A stretch of 64,000 bases of DNA from Pomphorhynchus laevis (GCA_012934845.2 WNNJ02001104.1:124001-188000); one strand, 5' to 3'. Counted from the first letter of the stretch, positions 1 to 12,000 are shown. The notes: a model not told the origin generated them from the letters alone. Numbers and translations are program-made.

Positions 1-2000
1 TAAATTCACAAGGATGCAATTTTATATAAATTATTGAAGCTTATAATGGTAATATTAATGGGAATTAATTATTTTGCTATCAATTACAGATGCTTTATTA
101 ACTTATTTTAACTACAAATCAATTATAGAAGCAGCAATCAAAGCAAATACTGAACGATATGAACTATATTGAATTTGGTTAATATTTATGTAATAAGAAT
201 GCCGATTAATTTAAGATATCCACAACACTCGCATTATGAATTTTAGATCAAACTAATAAAACTAGTATGTAAAATTATTACAAGTTGCAAATTGTTGTTG
301 CTTTCTGAGATTAAAAGCAGTTCTAAATAGAATACAATATATATGATTGTATAAGCTTTTTAGTAATTTTACATATTATTTATAAATAATATGTTAAATC
401 ATTTTAAAGCGATTAGTCAAATTAGAAATTTTGTAATTTAAAATATTTCAGTATCAAGGTTTTAAATGATCCAGCATAATCATAATTTTCTGTAAATTAC
501 TCATATTTCATTACAACGGACCAGTTACTAATAGTGAAGTATTCTCTCTTTTAAAATTAGTATTAAATTAGTCTATTATTCTGTCTATTCTCCCAGTTAC
601 TAATAGTGAAGTATTCTGTCTCCTTCGATAACATATATATATATATATAGAAAGCACATATCTAAATAGTGTAAGCTGTTTTCTTCGTTTAAATCCGTTC
701 ATTTCATATAAATTAATTTATTGTAGACTTGAATTAATATATTTCTTTATATTAGGTAATTATGGGTTTTTATGATTTTTTCTCCATTATTGTTGCAAGC
801 TTTTAACACACAGTGTTCTTTTAAGCCTTTTCGAGCTTGAAGAGGGCATTGTATTTTGTAAGCTCGCGATAATGAAAAGAAAGAAAAAATTTTATATCTT
901 CTCTATAAAGCAATCATTAACTAATAATTTAATTTTGTAAGCACTACATAATTGAGTTTAGAAAGAAATAAATAAAATAATACGGAACTTTAAATAAGTC
1001 AATATGAACTGATTCCATCAGTGATGCTGATATTTTCAGCAAAGTTAGTAATTATTTTTTGAGACAGCTTTTCCATTGCAGTATCGAGTAGTAGAGAGAG
1101 GTAAGCAATTATAAAAATTCAAGAATTACTATTAATAACAATGATGTCATTGGTATCAGCTAAACTTACTATCACAGATGTTATATATATAATATCATTG
1201 TGTATCTCTATCTATATTAAAGCACTAAGATAAAAGTTCAGAATACATTTATGGAATATGCTATTTACTTATTTCTTTCTGTTTAGAAGAACAAACTTAC
1301 ATTTGTTTCAAAGAATTTTTCTATGTGAAAGAAGGTAATGAATAACCCTTATCTGCGGTAAACAGAAAATAGTTAGTGTGGCGTTTAACAGAAATTATTA
1401 AAAACGCGTAAATTGAGAAATAGAATTTGCAGGATACTATGGAACTGATTGCATTTAGTAAATAAAAATAACATTTTTCATCGCAAAATAATGCGTTAAA
1501 AATTGTGAAATTGAACGTTTATCTTCTTTAATAATTTTGATGAAGCCAAAGTGAAGAAACAAAATCAATGCAAGTCATACTCAGTATTGATAACTAACTC
1601 CAAAGCACGATGGTGCATTTTTTTAAAGGCCACATCATATAGTTCAATGTGTTGCTATTGAAAGTAAACTTGAAATGCAAGAGTGACGACGTGGCATCTT
1701 AGTTAAGCAACGCATATATATGTTGCTAGTCATTTTTAGAGGTTTTGAACATGTCTGAATTATTAGAGAGAGCATTTTTAGTTTAGACTTTTAGAAGATT
1801 TTTGAGCAGTAAAAACAAATACAGATTTACATAAAAACGCTATCATCACGATGGCGGATAACCAAATTCTAATTCTAACAATTTTAAGATACAAATATAA
1901 GATCATAAAGATTTGGAAAATGATAAGCTTTAATGTTATATAGAAAATAAGCCATATATGGTAATAGAGTTGCGATCACGATAAAAAAATCGATCTTCAT
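1..2000. other. AT-rich DNA, no firm gene
   Basis: Apart from one candidate 19-base exon at 1082-1100, I see no coding sequence here. A phrase beginning GTTACTAATAGTGAAG occurs twice (about 526 and 595), which is a short local duplication. The rest is low-complexity A+T with poly-A and poly-T tracts. Confidence 0.5.
1082..1100 (+). CDS. candidate 19-base micro-exon
   Basis: A pyrimidine-rich tract ending in TTTTCCATTGCAG is followed by 19 bases and then a strong donor, GAG|GTAAGC. The reading frame is unknown; the first frame gives YRVVERE. It could belong to the same plus-strand transcript as the candidate exon at 2739. A stretch this short can look spliced by chance in AT-rich DNA, so this rests only on the quality of the two splice signals. 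Confidence 0.22.
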
Positions 2001-2014
2001 AAAGATTGCCTAAC

Positions 2015-2405
2015 TCTGAATTTTCATAAATATTGTGAGTGATTCTTACAGTTGATCTACTTATTTTTTAAAAATAAAGTCATGAAATTCTAATAAATTA
2101 TGTTGTATTATATATCATAATATTTATATTATAAGCATTATATATTTATAATATATTTATATATTATATATGATATATAATGTATAATATTATATATGAT
2201 ATATAATGTATAATATTATATATATTATATATTAAATATTTATATTTATAATATATTAAATATATTAAATATATTTTAATATATTAAATATATATATATA
2301 TATATTCTGACTTTGATTTTTCATAAATATTGTGAGTGATTCTTACAATTGATCTACTTATTTTTTGAAATAAAGTCATGTAATTCTAATAAATTATTTT
2401 GTATT
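2015..2405. repeat. 90-bp direct repeat around an AT microsatellite
   Basis: About 90 bases starting near 2015 (TTCATAAATATTGTGAGTGA and what follows, up to TAATAAATTATGTTG) return at 2305-2405 with few changes. Between them lies an (AT)n / ATATTAA microsatellite. This looks like a local duplication with the microsatellite expanded in between. Confidence 0.8.
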
Positions 2406-2738
2406 ATAATATATATTATATATTACAATATATTATATTGCATTTTGTATGAAAAGTAGGAAACTATTTGGGTGGCGTTGCCTAGAATGAAATTAAATTG
2501 CATATTGTGGTAGTTAACAAATCGTAATTGTTCATGTCTTGTTCGAAAATGCACAGCTATGCAAACCTTTTTTGCCATGAAACATTTATTTTTACATCAT
2601 AGATAGATCATTTTAAAGACTGACAATGGTATTTGGAAAATCGTTCAACGGTATTGGCAGATTATAGCATAGCTCTTTTTAAACGGAAAATAACACAAGC
2701 TCATCTTAAACGGAAAATATAACTGACGTTGAAATTAG

Positions 2739-2842
2739 GATGTTGGAAATTCGTTGATTCAAATTCGTGAACGCAATTTAAGACAACTGAGAGTTGGTAA
2801 TCGTCAATCGATGTTTGTAGAACAGCAGAAAAGATTTTTCAA
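2739..2842 (+). CDS. candidate internal exon of an unidentified plus-strand gene
   Basis: The sequence GTTGAAATTAG is followed by an open stretch that reads DVGNSLIQIRERNLRQL and then RVGNRQSMFVEQQKRFF, before a donor TTCAA|GTACGT. Entry would be phase 0 and exit phase 2. The frame stays open to a stop at 3032, but beyond the donor it turns into AT-driven residues (K, Y, I, F), which suggests the real exon ends near 2842. The charged, Gln/Arg-rich helix is unlike the surrounding noise. I do not recognise the protein. It would point towards the minus-strand gene ending at 8992 (tail to tail). An exon continuing to the stop at 3032 is possible. Confidence 0.4.
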
Positions 2843-3039
2843 GTACGTAGAACGACGTTTAAAAGTGTCATTATTGGTATTTGTAAATACAACTTGGCAA
2901 AAGTATTTTATACATATCAAGCTTAAACAATTTTACTTTAAAATTAAGCATAAATTCATTATTGTTTCAAATTATAATTATTTCCGTACCATTTCATCAT
3001 TTATAGACAATGAGTTAATTCAATTATTATAATTTAAAT

Positions 3040-4640
3040 AAATTATTTGCATCTTTGATCGTACGATTGCAATTTAACTTTATAATTAAACAGTGATATG
3101 AATGATTTGAAACCTGATTATTATAATAAAGAATATGTTGTGATCTAAAAATCATTACTTAAACTCAATATAATAGCCATCGCGTAATCGAATATGACAG
3201 CCGCTGCTATCTCCGGATGTCTGATCGTGTAATCAGAACACGTACAACACTAGCCCTTTTGTTTCATTAGAGCAGAGCACATATGACCTTTAGGTATCCC
3301 AAATCAAGGATGCGCAAGTTAAGAAACCTGGTGTCTTTACCTGACCTAGTCTTACTGGCGTATTTTCCAGTGAAATAAAACTGAAATACTGCCCATTTAA
3401 GTTTTTAGAGGATCGTTATTACATCTCGGTCATCTAAACTGAACTTTTTAGCGTGATAATAAACAACTATACTCCGAATTCAAAACAAAATACGAGTTTC
3501 AAATCTTATCTCAAAGAATAAACATGGATATACCTTGAAGAAAATTCATTTTGGGTGCTTAAACTGAGCATATTTTGCTTTTAATCATTAACTAGACTTC
3601 ATAAAATTGTAGGTAAAAATTAATATTATTAACAGTATAATATTAATATATATTTTATTATATTAAAGAATATTTTAAAATATATAATAAAATATATTTT
3701 ATTATATTTTTTATAATTTTAATCAATTTTTATTAAATACTTTATTTTACAAAACTTATTAGTCAAACTACCTAAACTTGAAATTTAAATACCCCATTTA
3801 GCCATCACGCATTTACCATGTTTATTCGGAGTCGCTGTGCAGGATATGTAAATACAAATCCTGTATTTACAGGATTTGTTAATATATTATAGTATCATAT
3901 ATTAATATGATATATGTATCAGTGTGTTTAAATAATGAAATAAAAAATGAATAGTTTATTTAGGTCTTTTTATGAAATTATGAGTTATGCTAAATCAACA
4001 ATCTATTGCAGTAATATGACTGCAATAAACTATGCCAGTGGTGTTCCAGTATAGAACAGGTTGAATTATTTGAGATTAAATAAGTTGATATTGCTTGGTT
4101 CTATGATAATGTGCAGACCAGAGAGCTGTAAACTATTTAGTCATAGTTATCTACGCTCATCAGCTCAACGACCATTGGTACTAGCAAAGTAAGGGTTCAA
4201 TTCAGTGTGGATTCGAAATTAATACAACCAACATTTCCGATTGGATTAGAAGATTTAACTTCCAACTGAAATTGCAGCTATATGAAAATATTGTTGAGTG
4301 ATCACAATACTGAATGAAATCACAAAATCAAGACTTCAGTCATGCTGTTTCACTTTAAAATTGCATGCTTAAAATGTAATCACTGGTTGGCCTTTTTGTT
4401 ATTTGCAAAGAAATAGTCAAAAATTGAATTACTGATTAAAAAATTTTAATAATGAAATTAAGAAATGAATAAAATATACAGATACACGCATTAAAAAAAG
4501 TTAAGATAAGCATTAAAAATTAAATCAACAAAAAAGCGTGTTAATGGTTGTATTCACTTATTGTAATGTCATCCCAATAAGTGGCTCAAATTCTATGACT
4601 GAAATCAATAACGCGGTAAACAGGGTCCTAGCCTAGATTG
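3040..4640. other. intergenic AT-rich DNA with satellite-flank repeats
   Basis: I see no gene. A sequence at about 4418-4475 (GAATTACTGATTAAAAAATT and the following TTTTAATAATGAAATTAA) returns at 6098-6160, just beyond the satellite array. A shorter relative lies at about 3933-3965. The satellite may therefore be the inside of a larger repeated unit. The block at 3180-3360 is a little richer in G+C but has no convincing open frame. Confidence 0.5.
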
Positions 4641-4689
4641 AAGGTAAATTTGGAATTTGTTTTCAGCGTTGCAGAGGTGAGTATTCGTC

Positions 4690-6095
4690 AAACGGCCCGT
4701 TCAGCCAATGAAATTTCATGAATCATAGAGTGAACAACACTAGTCATAGGATACAGGATGTCGTGACTCCTTAACTCCTTATCACATAAGCGGTCAGTTT
4801 AGTCAATGAAATTTCATGAATCATATAGTAAACAACACTAGTCATAGGATTCAGGAGGTCGTGACTCCTTCACTCCTGATCGCATAAACGGTAGTTCAGT
4901 CAATGAAATTTCATTAATCATGTCGTAGCCAACACTGGCCATAGGATTCAGGATGTCGTGACTCCTTAACTCCTTATCACATAAGCGATCAGTTTAGTCA
5001 ATGAAATTTCATTAATCATATAGTGAACAACACTAGTCATAGGATTCAGGATGTCATAACTCCTTCAATCCTGATCACATAAGTGACCAGTTCAGTTAAT
5101 GAAATTCTATGAACCATGTCGTGACAAACACTGGTCATAGGATTCAGGGGGTCGTGACTCCTTATTACATAAGCGGTCAGTTTAGTCGATGAAATTTCAT
5201 GAATCATGTCGTGAACAACACTGACCATAGGATTCGGGATGTCTTAACTCCTTCACTCCTGATCACATAAGTGACCAGTTCAGTTAATGAAATTCTATGA
5301 ACCATGTCGTAGCCAACACTGGCCATAGGATTCAGGATGTCGTGACTCCTTAACTCCTTATCACATAAACGGCCACTTCAATCAATGAAATTTCATGAAT
5401 CATGTCGTGAACAACACTGACCATAGGATTTAGGATGTCGTGACTCATTCGATCCTGATCGCATAAACGGCCAGTTTAGTCAATGAAATTTCATTAATCA
5501 TGTCGTGACAAACACTGGTCATAGGATTCAGGAGGTCGTGACTCCTTAACTCCTTATCACATAAGCGGTTAGTTTAGTCAATGAAATGTCATGAATCATG
5601 TCGTGAACAACACTGACTATAGGATTCGGGATGTCGTAACTCCTTCACTCCTGATCACATAAGTGACCAGTTCAGTTAATGAAATTCTATGAACCATGTC
5701 GTAGCCAACACTGGCCATAGGATTCAGGATGTCGTGACTCCTTAACTCCTTATCACATAAACGGCCACTCCAATCAATGAAATTTCATGAATCATGTCGT
5801 GAACAACACTGACCATAGGATTTAGGATGTCGTGACTCATTCGATCCTGATCGCATAAACGGCCAGTTTAGTCAATGAAATTTCATTAATCATGTCGTGA
5901 CAAACACTGGTCATAGGATTCAGGAGGTCGTGACTCCTTAACTCCTTATCACATAAGCGGTTAGTTTAGTCAATGAAATGTCATGAATCATGTCGTGAAC
6001 AACACTGACTATAGGATTCGGGATGTCGTAACTCATTCGCTCCTGATCGCATAAACGGCAAGTTCAGTCAGTGAAATTCCATTAATCATGTCGTG
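4690..6095. repeat. satellite array, about 97-bp monomer with 4-mer higher-order repeat
   Basis: About 15 head-to-tail monomers of 97-98 bp, one shorter by about 8. Each carries a palindromic ATGAAATTTCAT core, an AACACTGRCCATAGGATTC segment and a GTCGTGACTCC segment. Four successive monomers (about 5289-5680, roughly 391 bp) are repeated almost unchanged at 5680-6071, which is a higher-order repeat. Monomers inside one 4-mer differ far more from each other than from their partner one period on, as expected after a recent block duplication. The open frame on the minus strand at 5046-5228 is only repeat reading through. Confidence 0.93.
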
Positions 6096-6619
6096 GCCAA
6101 AAAATGAATTACCGATTTAAAAATTTTAATAATGAAATTAAAAAATGAATAGTTTTTTTATAGATTTTTTTTACGGTTTGTATTGTTTTGGATTTCATCT
6201 AGTATAATACAGAAAAATGTGTAAAAAAGTTGAATGTTCAATCATTGAGTATGTTGTTTTCAATTTGAAGCAATATTATACGTTGAGTATATAAATAGCT
6301 GTCAATTTGTCTTCTCATTATGGCACTTCAATTTTAAAATCATCGGACACATCTGTCTAAATGCGATGAAAATCGCATTTCAATCATTACAATCAAATTC
6401 AAATCATTACAAAATGTCTATTGTAATAAATTACATCAAAACCATTTTAGGCCCATATATAACCATTTTCACAAATAATTTCTGCTTGAAAATCGATTTG
6501 AAAATCGATTTGAAAATAGTTTTCACATAATACGAGGGAATTTCTCTTTGGTTAATAATTTTTCTTATTGCGAAATTCTATATTATAAGTATTGAAAATA
6601 TCCATTTATTTCTTATAGT

Positions 6620-7668
6620 TTTATAAATTTACTGGAACGAAGAAATTAGTTTAATTGCAAAAATTACAATCTGTCAATAGCTTCTGCTACCATCTTCAGG
6701 AAAATCATAAAAAGTTTCAAACTGTTGGTAATGTAATTTTTTATTCAGTTTGAAATAAACTGTTTGTAATTCTAATGAAGATGATAGTTTTAGCTCACAT
6801 GATCTTACTATTAACATAGAAAAGACCTATCACATGCATTTAGGTCAGTAGATGTACTCTGGCTCGTACACTTAAGGCGATGCTACCATTAAGAATGTTG
6901 ATCAAGTCAAGAATCTCGGTATTATATTATCTAATAATCTGTCATCGGGTCCTCATGTAAGATATTTTGTAAGCAAATGTCAACGCATTCTAGGGCTACT
7001 ACGAAGAACGCTAGGTTCAATAGATGTTGACTCATTTAGGGTGATGTTCCCCTCGATTGTCCTTTTTCATATGCTATATGCTTCATCAACAGTCGTTACG
7101 CAATCTAAGGAAGATTTGCGTTTACTTGAGGGCATTCTCCGTAAAGCTAGCCATATAGTTTCTTCTATTCGAGATATTCCCTACCCTCAGAGACTATACG
7201 TTCTAGGCATATGCGATGTTGAGACGTCCTTAATTAAAGCAGATTTGATGTTGGTGTGGTGGACACTGCACTCTTCTAAGCACGTTTTAAACCCTCTATT
7301 TACACTTTCTGCTATTGAAAATCTACGAGGATACAAGCTTAAACTGGTACACAAGTTGGGACCGAAGCGGAACCGAGGTGACATAAGACATCGAATTGTC
7401 AAACATTGGAATAAAGTACCATCTACTGTTGTTGAGGCGACACATCTATCAGAATTAGAGAGTTATCTTCGTGCTGAATTCCGCCTTGAATCCTGACTTG
7501 TTTCAGCTATTTTGTTGACTATTTTTTATTTTTCTCTATTTTTTTACTCTGATGCCCCTGTTTTGAGCTTTGCTCTTTTGGCAGTCAATGAATAATAATA
7601 GTAGAAACTATTGAAATATTGTAATTTTTGCAATTAAGCTAATTTCTTCGTTCCTGTAAATTTATAAA
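6620..7668. mobile_element. inverted-repeat element (MITE-like) interrupted by a LINE
   Basis: The sequence at 6620-6690 (TTTAC, GGAACGAAGAAATTAG, TTAATTGCAAAAATTACAAT) returns in inverse orientation at 7598-7668, so two arms of about 70 bp face each other. Between them are about 100 bases of element sequence (TGTTGGTAATGTAATTTTTT...) and then a 5'-truncated LINE. A second piece of the inner sequence lies at about 8063-8110. I read this as a nonautonomous DNA element with a later LINE insertion. No transposase is seen and I could not settle the target duplication. Confidence 0.65.
6800..7600 (+). pseudogene. LINE 3' end (CR1/L2/Jockey-like), 5'-truncated
   Basis: One frame reads the C-terminal part of a LINE reverse transcriptase and the region after it. 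It starts near 6805 with an EKTYHMHLGQ-like segment. It continues as VDQVKNLGIILSNNLSS, then LGLLRRTLGSIDVDSFR, then the typical tail RHRIVKHWNKVPSTVVEA and a stop at 7497. Open reading from about 6880 to 7496 is unbroken; two stops lie upstream, in the first 25 codons or so. After the stop comes a short 3' region ending in AATAATAATAG, as CR1-like LINEs do. No endonuclease or catalytic RT core is present, so this is a dead 5'-truncated copy, fairly young judging by its long open frame. Confidence 0.8.
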
Positions 7669-7727
7669 AATATTTCATATCATATCACTAAAATTATCAA
7701 TAAATAAAAATTAATAAATAATATACA

Positions 7728-7768
7728 ATTTTTTAGAATAAGGATTTGATATCATCCGGAAGAACTGA
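7728..7768 (+). repeat. remnant of PLE-associated noncoding module
   Basis: AGAATAAGGATTTGATATCA followed by TCCGGAAGAACTG matches the start of the module seen best at 32540 and 56440 (AGAATAAGAATTAGAGGTCA / TCAGGAGGAACTG). Only about 40 bases survive. Confidence 0.45.
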
Positions 7769-8436
7769 TGACCTTCAATTAGTTCGTTATAATGTATTTA
7801 ATTAGATAATTATTTTATTAAAAGTGAGCAAGACCATTTAATACAATATAAATCACAAAAAATATTTAAAATCCTTTTAGGCTTCTAATAAATACTTAAT
7901 CCTTGACATCAAACAAATAAGTGTTTGCTAGAACCCTGAAAGTTTAAAATATTTTATAAATATAAATAAGTAACAGTTTTTAATTACCCATTGTGAAATA
8001 ATGATAAAATCAGGAGTTGCGTAGTCAATGCCTGTTGGTAAGTTAATTACAGTAAATTACATTACTGTTGGTAATGTAATTTTTATTCAGTTTAGAATAG
8101 AATGTTTCTTCATAGAGCTAATTAAACTGACGTTAAATTAGCTCTATAACGAATTTGTATAGGTTATAGATTTTAAAACTTTATTTGTGGTAAAGTCTAT
8201 CGATAGTTTGCGCCATTCGTTTATTCTTTGTACCTTTAACCTTCATATTAATAATTAATAAATTTTAAATAAATTTTTATAATAAATTAAGTAACAATAC
8301 ACACATTTTATTTAATAATTAAATTCAGGTTATCACTGATTGCAACTTCAGAAAATTATAGTAAATCATGTTTTAACGATAATTTCTAAATAATGTTATA
8401 AACTTAATATAAAATTGTAAGCAGACTCGATTGTTT

Positions 8437-8605
8437 TTTAAATTGAACAAATCGAGAGAAGTCAACGTAAAATTTATTGTTAAAAATTTGGATCACTACT
8501 GCGATCATCATCGGGAACATGTTCCTGATGATCGCAGAAGTGATCGACCATTTGTAACAATAAATTTTTACGTTGACTTCTCTCGATTTGTTTAATTTTA
8601 AACTT
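8437..8605. repeat. foldback element, about 170 bp
   Basis: A long near-perfect inverted repeat. The left arm, AATCGAGAGAAGTCAACGTA through ATCATCGGGAACATG, returns as its complement up to 8605 with a few mismatches and almost no loop. It is flanked by TTAAATTGAACAAA and TTTGTTTAATTTTAA, which extend the pairing. It has no coding capacity. It is a MITE-like foldback or a snapback insertion and would form a strong hairpin as DNA or RNA. Confidence 0.9.
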
Positions 8606-8991
8606 TATATTTAAAGAATATTTGTAATGCGCATTATAAATTTATAATTTCTAACATTATAAATTATGTTAGAGTATTATAAATTATAGATTTTATAAAT
8701 CTAACTATTCAATTACTATTTTACGACTAACTATTTTGTAGATAAATAAGTAAACTGAATTTTGTTTATTTTTCAACCTAAAGTAAGTTAATTATTGCTA
8801 TAATAATTATTTTATATGCAATGGTATAAAAAACAATTTCACATTTTACCGTCCATTTGCAAAAGTTGTGCGTCCAATTGTGAGTTTCTTTGTGTTTTAA
8901 TTTCCAAGCCTGTTTTCACATCCTCCAAGTATCGAACATTTAGTTGGCATGTTGCTAAAGCTTCCGTCTATATGAACACAATACTAATCAT

Positions 8992-9165
8992 TCAATATGG
9001 ATTTGAAATACAAATTACAGATTGCATAGGATCAAATGTTGATTTCAGTTGCTGCTTTAACGTATTTAACTGAAAGTGACTATTTTCCATAAGGTTTTGA
9101 ATGGTCTCGACATCAGATGTATCCGGTGAGCTAAACTCCTGCCGGTGCTGCTGTTGGTATTCACC
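8992..9165 (-). CDS. spectrin-like host gene, exon 8 (last, stop TGA)
   Basis: Acceptor AATTTTTAG at 9167-9166, then GGT GAA TAC; open for 57 residues to TGA at 8994-8992. It reads GEYQQQHRQEFSSPDTSDVE, then TIQNLMENSHFQLNTLKQQL, then KSTFDPMQSVICISNPY. Entry is phase 0, matching exon 7. The middle looks like a short amphipathic coiled-coil helix. The plus-strand frame at 8816-9073 is only its shadow. A cryptic donor (CAATCT|GTAATT) inside could send the transcript elsewhere, so the C-terminus is less certain than the exon itself. I do not recognise the family. Confidence 0.68.
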   Translation of the reverse strand, partial: GEYQQQHRQEFSSPDTSDVETIQNLMENSHFQLNTLKQQLKSTFDPMQSVICISNPY

Positions 9166-9268
9166 CTAAAAATTAAAACTGATCATTATTTTGTCTATTC
9201 AAATCTAACACAATTTAACTAAACGTGATATGGTCAAAATCATAGGTTGTCGGTATTTATAAACTTAC

Positions 9269-9360
9269 ACCGAATGAATTTGTCCATGTACATATTGAGT
9301 TTCTTTCCATGACTACGACCCAGGAACCATTGCGGTCTTGGTAAAAGTTTCGGACAATTC
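9269..9360 (-). CDS. spectrin-like host gene, exon 7
   Basis: The acceptor is pyrimidine-rich (GCTTTAACTGACTGTCCAG) and the donor is excellent: TTCGGT|GTAAGT. In the frame set by exon 6 (phase 1 in, phase 0 out) it reads IVRNFYQDRNGSWVVVMERN, then SICTWTNSFG, with no stop. The other two frames either stop early or break the phase with the flanking exons. The split codon G|GA gives Gly. Its content (WVVV, CTWT) suggests a small beta-rich piece after the helical part of the protein. It is about 16 kb downstream of exon 6 across an intron full of repeats. Confidence 0.7.
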
Positions 9361-10348
9361 CTGGACAGTCAGTTAAAGCAACCAGTTTCATGAATTTAAA
9401 TATTTGCGGTTCAGTTTTATATATTTTTACCGAGATTTTCAGTCATGCGAAAATTCACAATTTTTCTAGTAGACATCCAAAAGTACACATATTAAATATT
9501 AATTAAATATGCAGACGCTGCTTTTCTAGAACCATTATTATGATCTAACTATATTCATTACATTAAATAAGAGTAAGGGTTTTTGCAGTATTTCTTCTAA
9601 TGCAGTTATGTTTGTATTCAAATATTTCAATAATTAATGGAAGTAGCATATACATTGAATAATATAGACAAAAATTGTTGAATATTATGCACTTTGAAAA
9701 CAATCTGTTAAACGATCTTTTCCATTCACAGCAAAATATACCATTTTAATGATTTATAAAGTTAATGTAAATAAAATATAAGTACATATTGATAAATCAA
9801 TGAACCGCTATTAAATCTACTATAAAAACATTTGATAAAAATGTATTTATGAAAAAGGTATTGATATGAGAAATGTATTTATGTAGATTCAAATAGTAAA
9901 TGAATAGTTTAAAATTTACAATGTTGTCTTAAATAGCAAATTAATAGTAATTTAAAGCATTTAAAATAGCTTTATAATAACTTAACAGTAGGTAAAATGA
10001 AAATGAATTAAAATATTAAAAAACGATAAATATTCAACTAAAAATGCATTATGAGGATTCTTACAATGAAATAATCAAAAACTTCAGCTCGTGAAGAACA
10101 CAGAAGCGCTGATTTGAATGAACTTGTTTTTAGCAGAATTGAAATGTTATAATAGCGAGAAACTATGAAGATTTCGTCTGAACCCTGACGAATTATAAGA
10201 GTAATTACTTAAAGATGCTAACTTATGAGCTATTATTAATGTCAATATTTACTATTTAAATTAGTAAATATTTTAAAATAAAAGCACTCACTTAAGAGTT
10301 TATGTGCTTTAATGAAATTTATGGTCGTTAATAAAGCTTATGTCAAAT

Positions 10349-10530
10349 AATTTCACCATGGCCGGACCCAAGCCCGTGCTGAGAATGGAGAGTTGGCGAT
10401 TTCGTGACAAGCCAGCCGTAACATTATGCCATCAACATTATTAAATGCTGTCTCAATGAACTTCGCGAAAGGCGACTACAATGGCACGGTCACGTTCTAG
10501 GCGGACACCGTCACGAAGATATAATTATAA
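10349..10530 (+). pseudogene. LINE C-terminal scrap
   Basis: One plus-strand frame reads INIIKCCLNELRERRLQWHG and then HVLGGHRHEDI. This is the segment found near the C-terminus of many LINE ORF2 proteins (usual form: ERRLRWxGHVxR). It runs into an ATAATT microsatellite, as LINE tails often do. The preceding 60 bases are richer in G+C than their surroundings and contain TTCGTGACAAGCCAGCC, which resembles TTCGCGACAAGCCAGTC at about 63616. The two sites may share a repeat. Confidence 0.5.
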
Positions 10531-11960
10531 TTATAATTGTTATACTAATATAATAATTATCACTTGATTATCAGTCTCGCCTGTAAAGTAAGTGATCTTT
10601 ATTAACACAATACAGTTAGGAATTTGCTGATTTAAAACGCCAGTTGCGATTGAATCATTACTATAGAGCATGCCAAGCAGCATTGTATTCAAAAAATCCA
10701 CAACGATGCAGGACATTAAAGCTCAGTTCGATATTGAGTGTACCTGTCTATTTAACAATATGACGGAGCATTTATTCTTAGAAATATTCGTATTCATTAT
10801 TTGCCCATAATATACTCAATCTCACTTTGACTATCACACAAGATGAATAATATCCAAATATAAGAATGTAAGGGAAGTTTAAAGAGCAAACTTTTACGCA
10901 TTCATGGGGTTTTATAACGGCGAATTGGAAGATGACGAGTCAAGTTAATCGCCTAAATTGAGGCCAGGAAAATAATAGCGCTGATAATGTTTTTTATTCA
11001 AGATATTAGCTTTGGTTACTCAATCGTAATGGTAATAACAGATATTGTTGCCCTCTGGTGCACCATATCATATAATTGGAAAGTAGCTGGAAACCTCAAT
11101 GTTTTTTGGCTGATTACGGCAGAATCAGCCAAATATAGATTTTTGATTAGAATGCATTATAGGATAAATGTAAATGTAATTTAGTTATAAAACAACTAAG
11201 GCAAGTGAACTCTACGTGACATTGTAAAATGTCAAAAATTCAAAATATCGAAGAGTAAACAAGACGTATTGGTTCCTTAAACAAAAATTCACTTTCTGAT
11301 TTCCTTCATTGTGTGACCGTTATTAAAAAATGAAGGATGTACGCTATAAGATTCAAATTCTAATACACAATAATGATAAATTAATATTAGGATACTGGAA
11401 AGTAATATCACTTGGAAAGCGAAGTGGTTTTATTCCCCTTAACATCAGATATAATCTAGCTGATGATATTAGGCAGACATCTAAGCGTTGCTATCATTTT
11501 GTAAATTGTTGACGTATTAGTATCGTTGATTATAATCATTAGCAACTGAATATGCTATTAGTACGCTATTTACATCGATAACGGTCTCATGGTATTTACA
11601 GAAAGCATTAAAATAATTATATATAGGAAACATCGGAATTCCCAAGTACAACCTAGTATTTTAGCAAAAACTAGTAAAAATTCATAGCGGTATTTCTTTA
11701 TAAAACATTCATTTGAAAATAGTTATAGGTGATTGAAATTTACTGCCCTTTGGAATGTACATATGCAAATAAGTTTGAGTACTAAGATTAATCGTACAGA
11801 ATTCAAAATAACAATATAATTACAGAAATAACACAAATATTTAGAATTAATTTCAATACGACGATGGTTATAGTTCTTTCATCTCAATGAAAACAATTTG
11901 AATTTTATTTTTGAAGTAAAACACACAAAGATTGAGTAACTAATTTTGAGCATTAAGGAA

Positions 11961-12000
11961 TTTTATCAAGATGATAGTGGCAGCTATCATCTTGATAAAA
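11961..12000. repeat. perfect 17-bp hairpin
   Basis: TTTTATCAAGATGATAG and its exact complement CTATCATCTTGATAAAA are separated by six bases (TGGCAG). It is too short for a typical microRNA precursor. It could be a small foldback or a footprint of an excised element. Confidence 0.85.

Noticed and set aside
5046-5228. Minus-strand open frame of 60 codons
   Set aside because: It reads through the satellite, and its internal repeats follow the monomer period.
8816-9073. Plus-strand frame of 85 codons
   Set aside because: Shadow of exon 8 of the host gene; no splice or start signals of its own.
10987-11512. Two plus-strand frames of 60-65 codons
   Set aside because: No recognisable motif, AT-driven residues, no splice signals; treated as noise within intron 6.
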